DNA of 54,936 bases from Bimuria novae-zelandiae CBS 107.79 (Eukaryota > Ascomycota > Dothideomycetes > Pleosporales > Didymosphaeriaceae), in contig ML976660.1 in NCBI GenBank assembly GCA_010015655.1, forward strand, positions 1,106,895 to 1,161,830, read 5' to 3'. A program made the position numbers and the translations under genes. The notes beneath the pieces were generated by a model. The model did not search any database. It was not told the origin of the DNA and worked only from the letters and a program-made list of their open reading frames with translations. Below are positions 1 through 10,307 of this stretch, piece after piece. Every line of letters starts with the position of its first letter. Position 1 is the first letter of the stretch.

Positions 1-514
1 GGGCAGGCGCGTGCGTCTTCTTTAAGGATCTATTCTACTAGAAAATCCTCCTATAGAGGAGTTAGCTACTATTAATGCTAATAGCTAAGCGCGCTGCTAA
101 TTACACTGTTAAGATAATTACGCAGCGTTAATTTAAGTAACCTATAGGCCTTTATAGTAGCGCGCTAACTAGAATAGACGCCTGTATTAAGATTGCTAAT
201 AGCTAATTATATAGCTACTTTACGGGCGTCTATGTTAATAAGCGTTGTGGAGAGAAATCGCGTGTTTTCTGTAGGTGGGGGGTTCTGGCGCGGTGCGCAG
301 GAACCCTATATGCGCAGGAACTATATGCGCTAGCTTATTCAACAAAATGTTACATGTTCAAGTGCACTCAATTCCACTAACTCTCCAGCATTCTCGATGC
401 TAATCATGTCTTAAATCTCATGCAATCATAAACTTCGTACGCCAGTCCAGACCTTTTAACGCGACCCACACTTGAACCTCTTCTCATTTTTCCATTACAC
501 GCACATGTCCTCAT
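1..514. other. AT-rich relic DNA and 3' flank of the aldolase gene
   Basis: The first 250 bases are dominated by TA-containing words (repeated ctaata, tagcta, ttaata) with scattered gcgcgc islands and no usable reading frame. This resembles a transposon copy decayed by C-to-T mutation. From about 300 to 514 the composition becomes ordinary and is probably the 3' untranslated region of the minus-strand aldolase gene. No gene is supported here. Confidence 0.5.
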
Positions 515-1865
515 CTACAACTTTCCAGCAGTATAGAAGTCGTCGAGAGCGACGGCGACACGCTTGGTCATGGTCTTCTCGCCCTCACGTACCCAGACGC
601 GGGGATCGTAGTACTTCTTGTTGGGCTTGTCCTCACCCTCAGGGTTTCCGACCTGAGTCTTCAGGTAGCCCTCGTTCTTCTTGAAGTAGTCACGGAAACC
701 GTTGCTGTAAGCCCACTGGAGGTCAGTGTCGAGGTTGACCTTGACGACACCATACGAGATGGCCTCTCGGAAGTCATCGACAGAGCTGCCAGAGCCGCCG
801 TGGAAGACGAGGTGCACAGGCTTCTCCTCGCTGGACTTAGTCTGCTCCTTGACGTATTGCTGGTGCTTCTTGAGGAGTATGGGCTGGAGCTTGACGTTTC
901 CAGGCTTGTAGACACCGTGCACATTACCGAAACCGGCGGCGATAGAGAAGTAGGGAGAGATGGGGGAGAGCGTCTTGTAGATCTCGTAGATGTCTTCGGG
1001 CTGGGTGTAGAGAGAGTTGTTGTCAACATCTTCGTTGTTGACGCCATCCTCTTCACCACCAGTGATACTGCATGCGAATGTCAGGATTTTTCTCTCAAGA
1101 TAAATAGGATTCTGGTGGGAACGTACCCAATCTCCATCTCGAGCCACTGCTTCATGGGGGCAGCGCGCTTGAGATACTTGGCGGTAGTCTCGATGTTGAA
1201 CTTCACCTCCTCCTCGGACAAGTCAATCATGTGGGAAGAGAAGAGAGGTTCGCCGTGCTCCTTGAAGTAGGCCTCGTCGGCATCCATCATGCCGTCTAGC
1301 CATGGCAGAAGCTTCTTTGCGCAGTGGTCGGTGTGCCTGGAGTGAGGTGAGCGAGGGAAGCGGATACGTGGGAAAGTGATACCTACAGCACAACAGGTAC
1401 ACCGTAGACAGGAGCGATCGATCGGATGTAGTGAGCGGCCGCAACGGCACCGGCGATGGAGGCGGTCTGATCCTTGTTGTCTACACCCTTACCGGCGAAG
1501 AATGCAGCACCACCTTGTGAAGTCTGGAGGATGATCGGGCTCTTCTTGTCGCGAGCAGCCTCGAGGGACGCAACGACGGTAGAGCTAGAGGTGACGTTGA
1601 TGGCGGGAATAGCGTAGCCGTTCTCCTTTGCGTGCTTGAACAGCGCTAGGACATCGTCGCCAGTGATGACACCGGCCTTGCGGGAGAGAACGCTGGTCAA
1701 GTCAGTACTGAATCGAGGAAGGCGTTCGCACTTTCCGAGCTCCCAGGCCGATGAAGGAACCCAGTGTTGCCAGTGTGCTTCCGCAGCGTGGTCAAACATC
1801 GAGCGCGTTCTCATGCCACGCTATGGGCGTAGGGGAGGGGCATTGGCTTACTCTTTGGCACCCAT
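515..1865 (-). CDS. FBA1: Fructose-bisphosphate aldolase, class II
   Basis: This is the cytosolic zinc aldolase of glycolysis and gluconeogenesis, which interconverts fructose 1,6-bisphosphate with dihydroxyacetone phosphate and glyceraldehyde 3-phosphate. Four exons on the minus strand fit together in frame: 1865-1852, 1692-1387, 1336-1127 and 1067-515, giving 360 residues, the usual fungal length. The introns are GT-AG, of 159, 50 and 59 bases. The first exon is only 14 bases and encodes MGAK plus two bases of an Asp codon. Visible hallmarks are AIPAINVTSSS near the N terminus, the HTDHC zinc/catalytic motif at the exon 2-3 junction, the second metal region MEIGITGGEEDG spanning intron 3, and the phosphate-binding HGGSGSS. 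The C terminus YTAGKL is typical of yeast-type enzymes. Exon joins were made by eye from splice signals and family continuity. The assignment is very secure. Confidence 0.97.
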
Positions 1866-2781
1866 TGTGATTGTATTCGTTTCGCGGAAGAAGTAGTTGG
1901 ACTGAAGGTGAGCGTGTCAGAGAATTCGGAAGCAGAGAATATAAAGACACAGGTCTGATGTAGTTGATGTAATTGGGATCCACCGGCGTTGAGGAAAGAG
2001 AGCTTGAACCCCACCTCGAAGAACAAACCCCACTAGGCCGATGCCGCCGGCCCTCTCACAAAAGCAACACGCACCCTGGCAACGAATCAAAAACAGCAGA
2101 CGGGCTTACCTGATAAGAGTGAGTGGGTAGGCAATTGAAAAGTCTGAAGCTGCAGTGACGTTCGTTGAGCTGAATTTAGGGCCTTTTACCACTGACCTTC
2201 ACGGCCGCGCTGTTAGGTCATCGCCGAGAGAAGCTCGGCATAACTAACTGCACGCCCCCATTGCCCGACTCTCTCCGTATGTAGACGGCTGTGGTTTCAT
2301 GTGCGGCGCACGACGATTGGTGGCTTTCACAAACTCGTACCTTAATCCGTCTTCGAACACTCTAGAATGCCAATTGCTTTGCCGTGGTTTGGTCTTCCCA
2401 TCGCGTGTGAACATCACGATATCAAGACGAGCCAATCAGCAGCCATATAGGCCGGTTACTTGAGGCTCACGTACCCCGAAGAGCGCCTCATGTCTCGTCC
2501 GTTGACCCGAATCAGATGCAAATCGGCATGAAGAAACCTTTGTACAATGTATGTTATAGCGGATGGAGAAATAATTCAAGCCTTCGCTCCGCTCCGCCTC
2601 GGCCTGCTATTGTACATGGGCAAAGTCCAAAGTCCCCGCGGAGGAAAAGGTGACAGAACAACAGATGGTTGAGCTCAACATTTCTCCGTCGAATCCAACG
2701 GTATCATACACCACCTCTTTCCAAGTCAACTCCGTTGTCCCATTCTTCTCAGACTTTTGCCTCAAAACGCGGTATGGCTCG
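1866..2781. other. Intergenic region: aldolase promoter and bL9m 3' flank
   Basis: This 916-base gap lies upstream of the minus-strand aldolase gene and downstream of the minus-strand bL9m gene. It contains a CCAAT-type box (gccaatcagc near 2431) and stop-rich frames. No gene was recognised; short open frames here lack family features. Confidence 0.5.
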
Positions 2782-3691
2782 CTACTCCTTCGCCCGAACC
2801 CGAACCTGTCTGGTCAAAGGTTCCTCGGCCCCTGGTAACTTGATTTCCACCTTGAATGTCCCCAATTGCTTCACTCGTGACGCATCGTCCGCCTCGTGGC
2901 CCGTAACAAAACTAACATCGTCTTCGTTGAGAATGACGCGGGCGGCCTCGTCGTTGTGCGCGAGCGCAGATTTTATGGTCGTAACCACATCTGCAATGGA
3001 AACCGAACCATAAATTGCGTTCTCTGCGGGCTTGGGTTTGCTTGCGGACATGGCCGCGTTCAAGATGTCTGCTGCATTGGAGGCGCCGTATCGCTTGGTC
3101 TCTACCTCGTCCTGTTCGATGACCTGTCTCGCGAAATCGATCGTCGGCGGTACGAATGTGTCGATGAGTTCCATAGATCGCTCGGCCTGCTACTGTCAGA
3201 GCGCAATCGCAGTGAAGGTGAAGAGAAAACGCACGCTGAGCAGTTCAATCTCAATCGGCCGCACGTAGTGCTGCTTCGACTGTTGCTGTTCGCTGTCGTC
3301 CTCATCCACTTCCTCCAATGGCGCCTTCACGCCAAACGTGGCGTCGCGGTTCGTGTCCACATCTTGGGCCTTCAATTGCTTCAACTGCAGGGTGGGTACG
3401 TATTCGGCGACGCGGGCGGGAAACCATTTGTTGCGCATAAGGGATGGGTTGATGGCCACATATGAGCCTGTCCGTGATTAGTGACCGCTGGGTGCTATTC
3501 GTAGCCGTCGTACCTGCGCGCCCGAATCGCGGAATATCTTGCAGCAGCTTCACGACGATGTTGCGCTCCGCCTCCTTCGCTGCCTTCGTGAGGTTGCGCG
3601 TCTGCCCTTGCGGATGCAGCCCCAGCCGCGTCACCCTCCGTATGCATGACCAGCACTGCGGCAGCAGCGAGGGCCTCGGTATGGATGCCAT
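2782..3691 (-). CDS. MRPL50: Mitochondrial large-subunit ribosomal protein bL9m
   Basis: This is a component of the mitochondrial 54S (large) ribosomal subunit, homologous to bacterial L9 and yeast Mrpl50. Three minus-strand exons, 3691-3514, 3467-3235 and 3186-2782, join in frame to 271 residues. The introns are only 46 and 48 bases. The N terminus is basic and Ser/Arg-rich, as expected of a mitochondrial presequence. The L9 core follows: VKLLQDIPRFGRAG, then GSYVAINPSLMRNKWFPARVAEYVP, where the last residues of the core span intron 1. The C-terminal part (IDTFVPPTIDFARQ onward) includes a V-S-I-A-D-V segment like the C-terminal L9 lobe. The gene is divergent from the USP gene at 4091, with 399 bases between starts. 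The symbol follows yeast naming. Confidence 0.88.
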
Positions 3692-4090
3692 TGGGAGCGT
3701 TGCGGTCGTGGGAATTGCGGATGACCAGAAAAGAGCGCGCCGGAAGTGTCAGAATGCGGCTTAGCTGCAAGGCCCTAGTCCTCCGCGGGCTAGGCGGAAG
3801 ACGACTTTCATGAAACCAACGGCGACATGGCTGACTTGCCCGCCGCCAGCGATAGCCGTTGGATCATGGCATCCTGCGTTGGGTCTACTCTGCCTGCTGT
3901 TTGCCTGCTGTTTGCCCCGCGTGCCAAAGACAAAGACCGGCGTGGCCAGCGCCTCCCTCCTACCTCTTTGCGATAGCGACATCGGGCCTATTGCGACTAT
4001 CCGCGGCCCACCGGAGCATCCTTTGACTGCTTCAAGTCTTCCTCTAGCTGCTTTACTCTAGGGTCGCCTTCCCAACAGCATCGCGACGCC
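3692..4090. promoter_or_regulatory. Shared divergent promoter, bL9m / USP deubiquitinase
   Basis: There are 399 bases between the start codon of the minus-strand mitochondrial ribosomal protein gene and the plus-strand deubiquitinase. The interval must hold both promoters. A short direct duplication (tgcctgctgtt) occurs at 3890-3912. Both products probably act at mitochondria, so co-regulation is plausible but is inference. Confidence 0.5.
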
Positions 4091-5884
4091 ATGCCTGAGA
4101 AGCCGCTCACGGTCGCGACCTATGCCGCCGGAGCCTCTCTCGCCGCCATCACCTTGGTCTACGTCTTTGGGCCAACCTTCTTTCTTGACGACGAAGCCTC
4201 GAGCACGCGCAAGAAGGGCGTGGTGGGGTTGAGCAACGCCGCGAACGACTGCTTCATCAATTCGATACTCCAGGCCCTCGCCGGCCTACCAGACCTACGC
4301 ATTTACCTCATACGCGAAACGCATCGGAGGAAGCTCGACGGCCCAGAATTATATGATGTCGACTTGGAAAGACTAAGTCTGGAGAAGAGGCCCACAAAAC
4401 CATGGAAGCTAGAGGGACTCCAGAGGGGGCTTGTAACACAGGCTTTGAAAGAGATCCTGGATAGGCTCAACGAACGACCGTTATACAAGAAGACGATATC
4501 CCCACAGCCATTCATACGAGCATTGGAGCATGCCTTTGGCACGCGTATTAGCAGGCAACAGCAAGATGCCCAAGAATTCCTCCAAATCGTTACGGAGCGT
4601 TTATGCGACGAATATCACGCCGGAACAAAGGCTCGACGGCAGGCGCAAACAAATGGCATAGCAATAAACGAAAGCGCTACGGAGCGCAAAGAGATAGCGG
4701 AGCAATCCGACATCTCCCAGTCTGCACCTTCCCAACTGCAAAAAGACGACGCCATCGCGGAGCCCGATACCGAATCCGAAGATTCGTCGACCAGCGAAGA
4801 AGGCTTTCCTTTTGAAGGTAGGATCGAATCGCAGATCGAATGTCTGACCTGCGGTTTCAAGCCTAAGCCAACTGTTTCCGCCTTCGTCACTCTAACGTTA
4901 AGCGTACCCCAGACTTCCTCGACTTCACTAAACCAATGTCTTGACGGTGTCTTCAAAGTGGAGCACATTGACGATTTCAAATGCGAGTACTGCCGCCTGG
5001 ATCACGCCATCCAAAGTAGGACTAAAGAGCTCGCACGTGTCTCTGACCCTGTGGTTCAGCGCGCTTTGCAATCGGACATCAACAGCCTGCGAGAGGCACT
5101 GGAACGTGACCCCGAAAAGCTACCACAAGCTGTGGAGCTTCCGGATTCAAATCTTGCCCCCAAACGTCGCATTGCTCGCCACATGTACATATCTTCATTT
5201 CCTAAAGTTCTAGCGCTGCATCTGTCACGTTCTGTTTTTGCTGTCGGCAGTGTCTCTACCAAGAATACTGCCAGAGTGAACTTTCCAGAGTCCCTACTAC
5301 TGGGTGGCATCCTCAACCGCAAGAACTACCGACTGCTCGGCATGGTCAGTCACAAGGGTACACATAGCAGTGGCCATTATGAGTCGTTTCGCCGTCAGGT
5401 CCAGCCAGTACCTTACTCTACTCCTCATTCTTTCGGTACTGAAGGTGTGTATAGTGTGCAAAGCACTCCCAACCCGTCGGCTGTACAGAGTCCGCGGATG
5501 TCGAATGTCAACCTTGCCAACGGTACCGACCGGGGGTCACCACTATCTGCAACCCCTGCATTGGATTCGCCATCCGTGCAATCGCTCTCATCACGCTCCT
5601 CGAACCGCTCACCCATAATAGCGCCCACCTCTGCGCCTCGTGATGACGCGCAGAACGCAATAGCATCATCACGACCAAAGAGCCTGAAGTCGATCAAAGG
5701 TTCCCTCAGAGAGAAGGCCGCCGACGCGAACCCGCTCAAGAAGAGCAGATCGAAACGAGCCAGCAACCGATGGTGGCGTATCAGTGATGATAAGGTGAAG
5801 GAGAGCAAAACGAGCGAAGTTCTTGGCATGCAAAAAGACGTCTATCTGCTATTCTACGAACTCGATAGAAGGAGTGAGGAGTGA
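4091..5884 (+). CDS. Membrane-anchored ubiquitin carboxyl-terminal hydrolase (Ubp16/USP30-like)
   Basis: This intronless gene encodes a 597-residue peptidase family C19 deubiquitinase that removes ubiquitin from proteins. A hydrophobic segment at residues 9-27 precedes the catalytic domain, the layout of yeast Ubp16 and animal USP30, both mitochondrial outer-membrane enzymes. The Cys box is GLSNAANDCFINSILQAL with catalytic Cys54. The His box is near residues 418-432 (HKGTHSSGHYESF) with catalytic His429. A CxxC pair (LTCGF, then CEYC) forms the usual zinc-finger of the fingers subdomain. An acidic linker lies around residue 230. A long Ser-rich insertion (about 445-560) separates the His box from the final conserved RWWRISDDKV and LLFYEL motifs, which supply the third catalytic residue. 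Mitochondrial location is inferred from the N-terminal anchor. Confidence 0.9.
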   Translation: MPEKPLTVATYAAGASLAAITLVYVFGPTFFLDDEASSTRKKGVVGLSNAANDCFINSILQALAGLPDLRIYLIRETHRRKLDGPELYDVDLERLSLEKRPTKPWKLEGLQRGLVTQALKEILDRLNERPLYKKTISPQPFIRALEHAFGTRISRQQQDAQEFLQIVTERLCDEYHAGTKARRQAQTNGIAINESATERKEIAEQSDISQSAPSQLQKDDAIAEPDTESEDSSTSEEGFPFEGRIESQIECLTCGFKPKPTVSAFVTLTLSVPQTSSTSLNQCLDGVFKVEHIDDFKCEYCRLDHAIQSRTKELARVSDPVVQRALQSDINSLREALERDPEKLPQAVELPDSNLAPKRRIARHMYISSFPKVLALHLSRSVFAVGSVSTKNTARVNFPESLLLGGILNRKNYRLLGMVSHKGTHSSGHYESFRRQVQPVPYSTPHSFGTEGVYSVQSTPNPSAVQSPRMSNVNLANGTDRGSPLSATPALDSPSVQSLSSRSSNRSPIIAPTSAPRDDAQNAIASSRPKSLKSIKGSLREKAADANPLKKSRSKRASNRWWRISDDKVKESKTSEVLGMQKDVYLLFYELDRRSEE

Positions 5885-6436
5885 TAGATCTGCATATATT
5901 TGGCGGCCTTGTCTCATACTGTTTGTGCAATTGTTCATACGATTTCTTTCCACATGGGAACGGAGTTTAGTGGCATTATGGCCGTTTTTGAGAGGCTTTT
6001 TGGCATTGCATCGTAGACATACTACCGTAGACGTAGATCGTTCTGATCTTTGATGCATGCCCGATGTTGATATAGGGTTGGCTGCTAGGGATTTATCAGC
6101 AATAACATGATTGGTCGATATCCTCGAGGTTGAACCAGCATTCGAGCGATCCAAAGACCCCCACCTTCACCATGACAGCTTAGTGCACTATCGCGTATCT
6201 GATGCAACGTCCACTTGAGGTTTATGTTACAGTAGAGTCGCAGTAGCAGCGCCCCCGCATTTGTATTGACTGGTCGAGCACGGGTGGTGCCTTCGACATA
6301 CAACTAACTAGGCAACGACGAAATACAAAAGAACCCATAGTTCACACACAGTATCCACATACTGTACATCCAATTTAACCACTCTGTTATCAATTCCTCG
6401 AAGCCACTCCACGTATATCTAACACGGTCACCAACG
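5885..6436. other. Intergenic region between USP and Gfo/Idh/MocA genes
   Basis: This is 552 bases between two genes on the same strand. The sequence is moderately AT-rich and stop-rich in all frames. It probably holds the 3' untranslated region of the deubiquitinase and the promoter of the oxidoreductase. No gene or RNA was recognised. Confidence 0.5.
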
Positions 6437-8190
6437 ATGCCTCCTGCCGCCACTGAGGCCTCGACTCCCACGATGGACGATGACATCTTCCTGAAGGCAC
6501 CAGGCACTCAACTCTTCCTTAACCCTCCTCGAGTTCTAATCATCGGAGCTGGGTCCCGCGGTTCTGCGTATACTGAAGCAACTCTTTCCTCTACCAATTG
6601 TATCGTGGCTGCAATTGCCGAACCTGTCACGTATAAGCGCACTGAGTTCGGGAGGAAGTATATTTGGGGCGATGGGCAACCGCAACCGGAGCAAGAATTC
6701 GATGGTTGGAGGCAGTGGATGAAGTACGAGACGATCCGAAGGCAAAGGGAGAGGGCTGGGTACGTTGCTATCCGCTATATGCTAGGCCACGAACACTGAC
6801 CATGACCAGGGAGAAGGTAGAAGCAGGTATAGACGCAGTGTTCGTCTGTGTGCTCGATGAAATGCACGAAGAAGTCGTCTGTGGCATTGCAGGACTGGGT
6901 GTGCACGTTTGCTGTGAGAAGCCGTTGGCTACTAGGCTCCAAAGCTGTGTCAACATCTTCAAGGCTCTGAAAGGCGCTGCTGCAAATGACGCCAATGGAG
7001 CTGCGAATGGTGAAAGAAAAGACACCGTCTTTGGGATATGCCATGTGCTACGGTATAGTCCGCACAACATGATGCTGCGGGACCTAGTCTTAGGGAAAGA
7101 AGTCATCGGTGACGTTCTGAGCATCGAGCATGTAGAGCCTGTAGGGTGGTGGCACTTCTCACATGTTTGTCCACCTCTCAAGCTACCACTACACTTGCTA
7201 AATTACTTCTAGAGTTACGTCCGAGGCAACTGGCGCAAAGAATCCAAAACCGCGCCCTCCCTCCTCACCAAGTCCTGCCACGACATCGACTTCCTACTCT
7301 GGATGCTTTGCTCTCCGCCCCCCAACGCTGGAACGGAACCCCATCTGCCCTCTTACCTCACCTCCACCGGCTCGCGCAACTTCTTCCGCAAAGAGCGCAA
7401 GCCCGCCGCCGCCGGAACCGCGACGAACTGCCTTTCCTGCCCGCATGAGAAGGACTGTCTCTACAGTGCGCCCAAGATCTACTATGAAAGACACCTGAAG
7501 CGAGGCAACACCAACTGGCCCGTCAAAATCGTAAATCCCGAGATTGAAGAACTGTACGCCACAGCTGGAAAAGCTGCAGCCACGAAGCAGCTCTTCAAAG
7601 ACATGGGTGAAGACTACGATGCAAATACATCAACCGGAGAGGTCGAAGCGCGGCCGTGGTTTGGACGGTGCGTGTGGGAGTCCGACAACGATGTTTGTGA
7701 CGACCAGAGCGTGACAATTACCTGGGAAGACGACCCTTTGCACTCAGACGAGGCTGGGAGGCCTGTGCTGAAGGGGAGGGGAGCGAAAACGGCACAGTTC
7801 CACATGGTAGCTTTTACGGAAAAGGTATGTGAGAGACGGGGAAGGATCTATGGCACGAAAGGGGAGATTGAGTACGATAGTGCGACGATCAAGGTTCATG
7901 AGTTTGCGACGGGGGAGACGAGGGTGTATAAACCGCATATTGCGCCCGGAGGTCATGGCGGTGGGGATCAAGGTCTTGCGCGCCAGTTTTTGATGGCTGT
8001 GGAGGCTGTGGATGCAGGGCGCATGAAGGCCGCTGATGCTCAGCGCGAGTTTTTGGGCTGCGATCTTGAGGAGGCGTTTCGTAGCCATGCGATGGTGTTT
8101 GCCGCGGAGGATGCGAGGACGGAGCGGAAAGTGGTGGATTGGGGGAAGTGGTGGGGAGAGAAGGTGGAATCGCACATTGGAGGGTTGTGA
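6437..8190 (+). CDS. Gfo/Idh/MocA-family NAD(P)-dependent oxidoreductase
   Basis: Three exons (6437-6759, 6810-7164, 7213-8190) join in frame to 551 residues. The introns are 50 and 48 bases, both GT-AG. The N-terminal Rossmann fold is shown by VLIIGAGSRGSAY at about residues 33-45. The family signature follows: AVFVCVLDEMHEE, then the CEKPLAT motif whose Lys is catalytic, then HVLRYSP. After intron 2, SYVRGNWR and CHDIDFLLW mark the C-terminal alpha/beta domain that binds substrate. A Cys cluster (CLSCPHEKDC) suggests a structural metal site, common in this fungal/bacterial subgroup. Members oxidise or reduce sugars, inositols or dihydrodiols, and the substrate here cannot be read from sequence. 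The same superfamily includes bacterial ThuB, relevant to the ThuA gene at 35927. The coding strand changes from C-rich to G-rich along exon 3. Confidence 0.88.
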
Positions 8191-10307
8191 GAAGGTATGT
8201 TTGCCTAAGCATTCAAAGTGTTATAAGAAGGCAGTATACTCGAGATTATATACGCAATGGACGTCTCTACCCGCCATGCCTGCTACAAATATACACTCCT
8301 CACAGACAGATCAGGCTTCTCTCATGCGCCAAGTTACCTTCGCCCTTCAGCCTTATAGCTCTGAGGAGAGACTCCCGCGATGCGTGAGCTTTTACGACAT
8401 TGTCGAAGGCGTACCGAGACGAAGGAGATCCATCGGACTGCTCCGAAAACATGACGCGATTCTTTCGTGGCGAGGTCAGTCTCGCAACTCGTGATCTGAC
8501 CACTTGGCGTCAATTTCCCTATCCGCTCGGTATCTTCTGATGTATAGGGAGCCGGGCGCGTACCGTGAACGCATGGATTGACATGAGGCTCTGCTAAAAC
8601 CACGATCATGCCCGTCATGCTCTGCAGCCCGGATCATTCCCCTCTGGTAGCACAACGCCGTCCCATATTTGGTCAATTAGCAGCCATTCTAACCTCCGTT
8701 TCGGGCACCCAATTACCGGTTTGAGGCTATTTTGGGGGTCAATATTGAGCATGAAATAGCAGTTAATAAAACCGGTTCGGGAACGTCGGCGCTTAACCAG
8801 GGTGGTTCGACAGCGACCATGACACGTTGAGGCTCAACGGAGGATAATGCAAGCCCTACAGAATGCGGAGCGGATGCTAGCCCTACCGTCGTCCAAGTGA
8901 GCGTCTCCGCGTGCAATGTCTGGACAGTGTCGGCGCTTCGTGGTCGCTTTGCGGTCATCTCCTTTCGCGCCAATAGCAGGCGCTGATATGTCGTGGATCG
9001 CGAGAGAACAAGACGGAGCCGCTAATCCAGCGCGCAAACTGACGTTCGCGCAGTCCCAAGGGTCATCCTAAGCATAGGGCGAGTACTAAAGGTTTACCTG
9101 TACGCAGGGTCGGCGCATCGCTGTCCAAGACGGCGCGCGCGCGCAAAGGTGGGCGAGGCCTCAGACCCCAAAAAGCGGCAAATCATCACAACGCGTGCAA
9201 GACGCGCTCTCTCGTGAGCGATTTTCGACCGTGTTATAGTCGTGAATATGCGGACGAGGTCGCCTTCTGTGAGTCACAAATGTCGGTATGCAGGCTGGTC
9301 TTGGAGAAACGGGAGAAACGAAACTTCGAGGTGTCGTGGACCAATCGTTTCGCTGAACGGTTATGACTCTTCACCAGTGCATGGGAAAACACGTCGGTTC
9401 GCACGGCTTTGCGGGGACGCTACCGAAGCGGTGTAGCAGTGGGCTTTGGGGCCTGTGCCACGGTATTGTCGTCGTGCGATTGGAGAGATGGTGTTTTGAT
9501 CGATTCTGTCAGTGCATGTCGACGCCCCACGCTGCGGGAAGCGAGCCGGGCGCTTAGTCTCGTCCACAGCATCCAACCACAACACCCAACTTCGAGGTGC
9601 AGCTGTAACTGCCGCTGCCGCCTACCATCGTTGCTCAAGGTCTCACTGAGTATTGCGAACGGTGCCACCTCTGCCCGGTTTCAACTTAGCCAACCGCCCC
9701 AATATGCAGCGCCTCGCCGGGGTACTCCCGCTTCAGTATAGACGCCTCTGCAACCTCACCGACTCCAGCCACTAAGCGTCAATTCTCCTCAAGCTTGTCC
9801 AGATGCAGTATGCACGAGATGCAAGAATAGTAATAGCGTTCGAGTAGACCCGTTCAGCGCGTGTGCTCGCCCACCAGCCGCTTGTTTCACGCTCCACGTA
9901 GACACGCTGATACAACCACTCTACCGCTGCATACCCTCAGGCCAGGCTTGGGGAACTCGATGAGATCGTGTTTCAGAATGTTTTAACGCTAGACCGCTAT
10001 GGGGCTGCGCGTTCGTGGACCAGTCGTTACGTCGACTTCAGTCTGCGAAGAATAAGTACGAGAGCTTTGCCGCACAACCACCATTCATCTCAGCATTCAT
10101 CACTGCGAGCATTACACCAAGAGCTCTCACGAGTCTCCTTTTTTCCATTCCTCTTGTCTTGGAACCCACGGAGCAGGCTCTCCACTTTAATAGCTATTTC
10201 TAATTTCTTTGCACTTGCAACCCAAGCGTAAGTCGTTGGATACCACTCAGCCTTGTCGATCTGCTTCTCATACGAAATAGTCCGGTAGCTTGATCTCTAC
10301 TTTCACA
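8191..10307. other. Gene-poor 2.1 kb stretch
   Basis: No reading frame here shows recognisable domains. The sequence has near-normal GC content, unlike the AT-rich island further on. It includes a short alternating GC tract (cggcgcgcgcgcgc near 9132). The last few hundred bases, with many CACC/CATT runs, are probably the promoter and 5' untranslated region of the gene at 10308. A potential donor (gcgtaagt near 10227) could mark a 5' UTR intron. No tRNA or rRNA was recognised. Confidence 0.45.
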
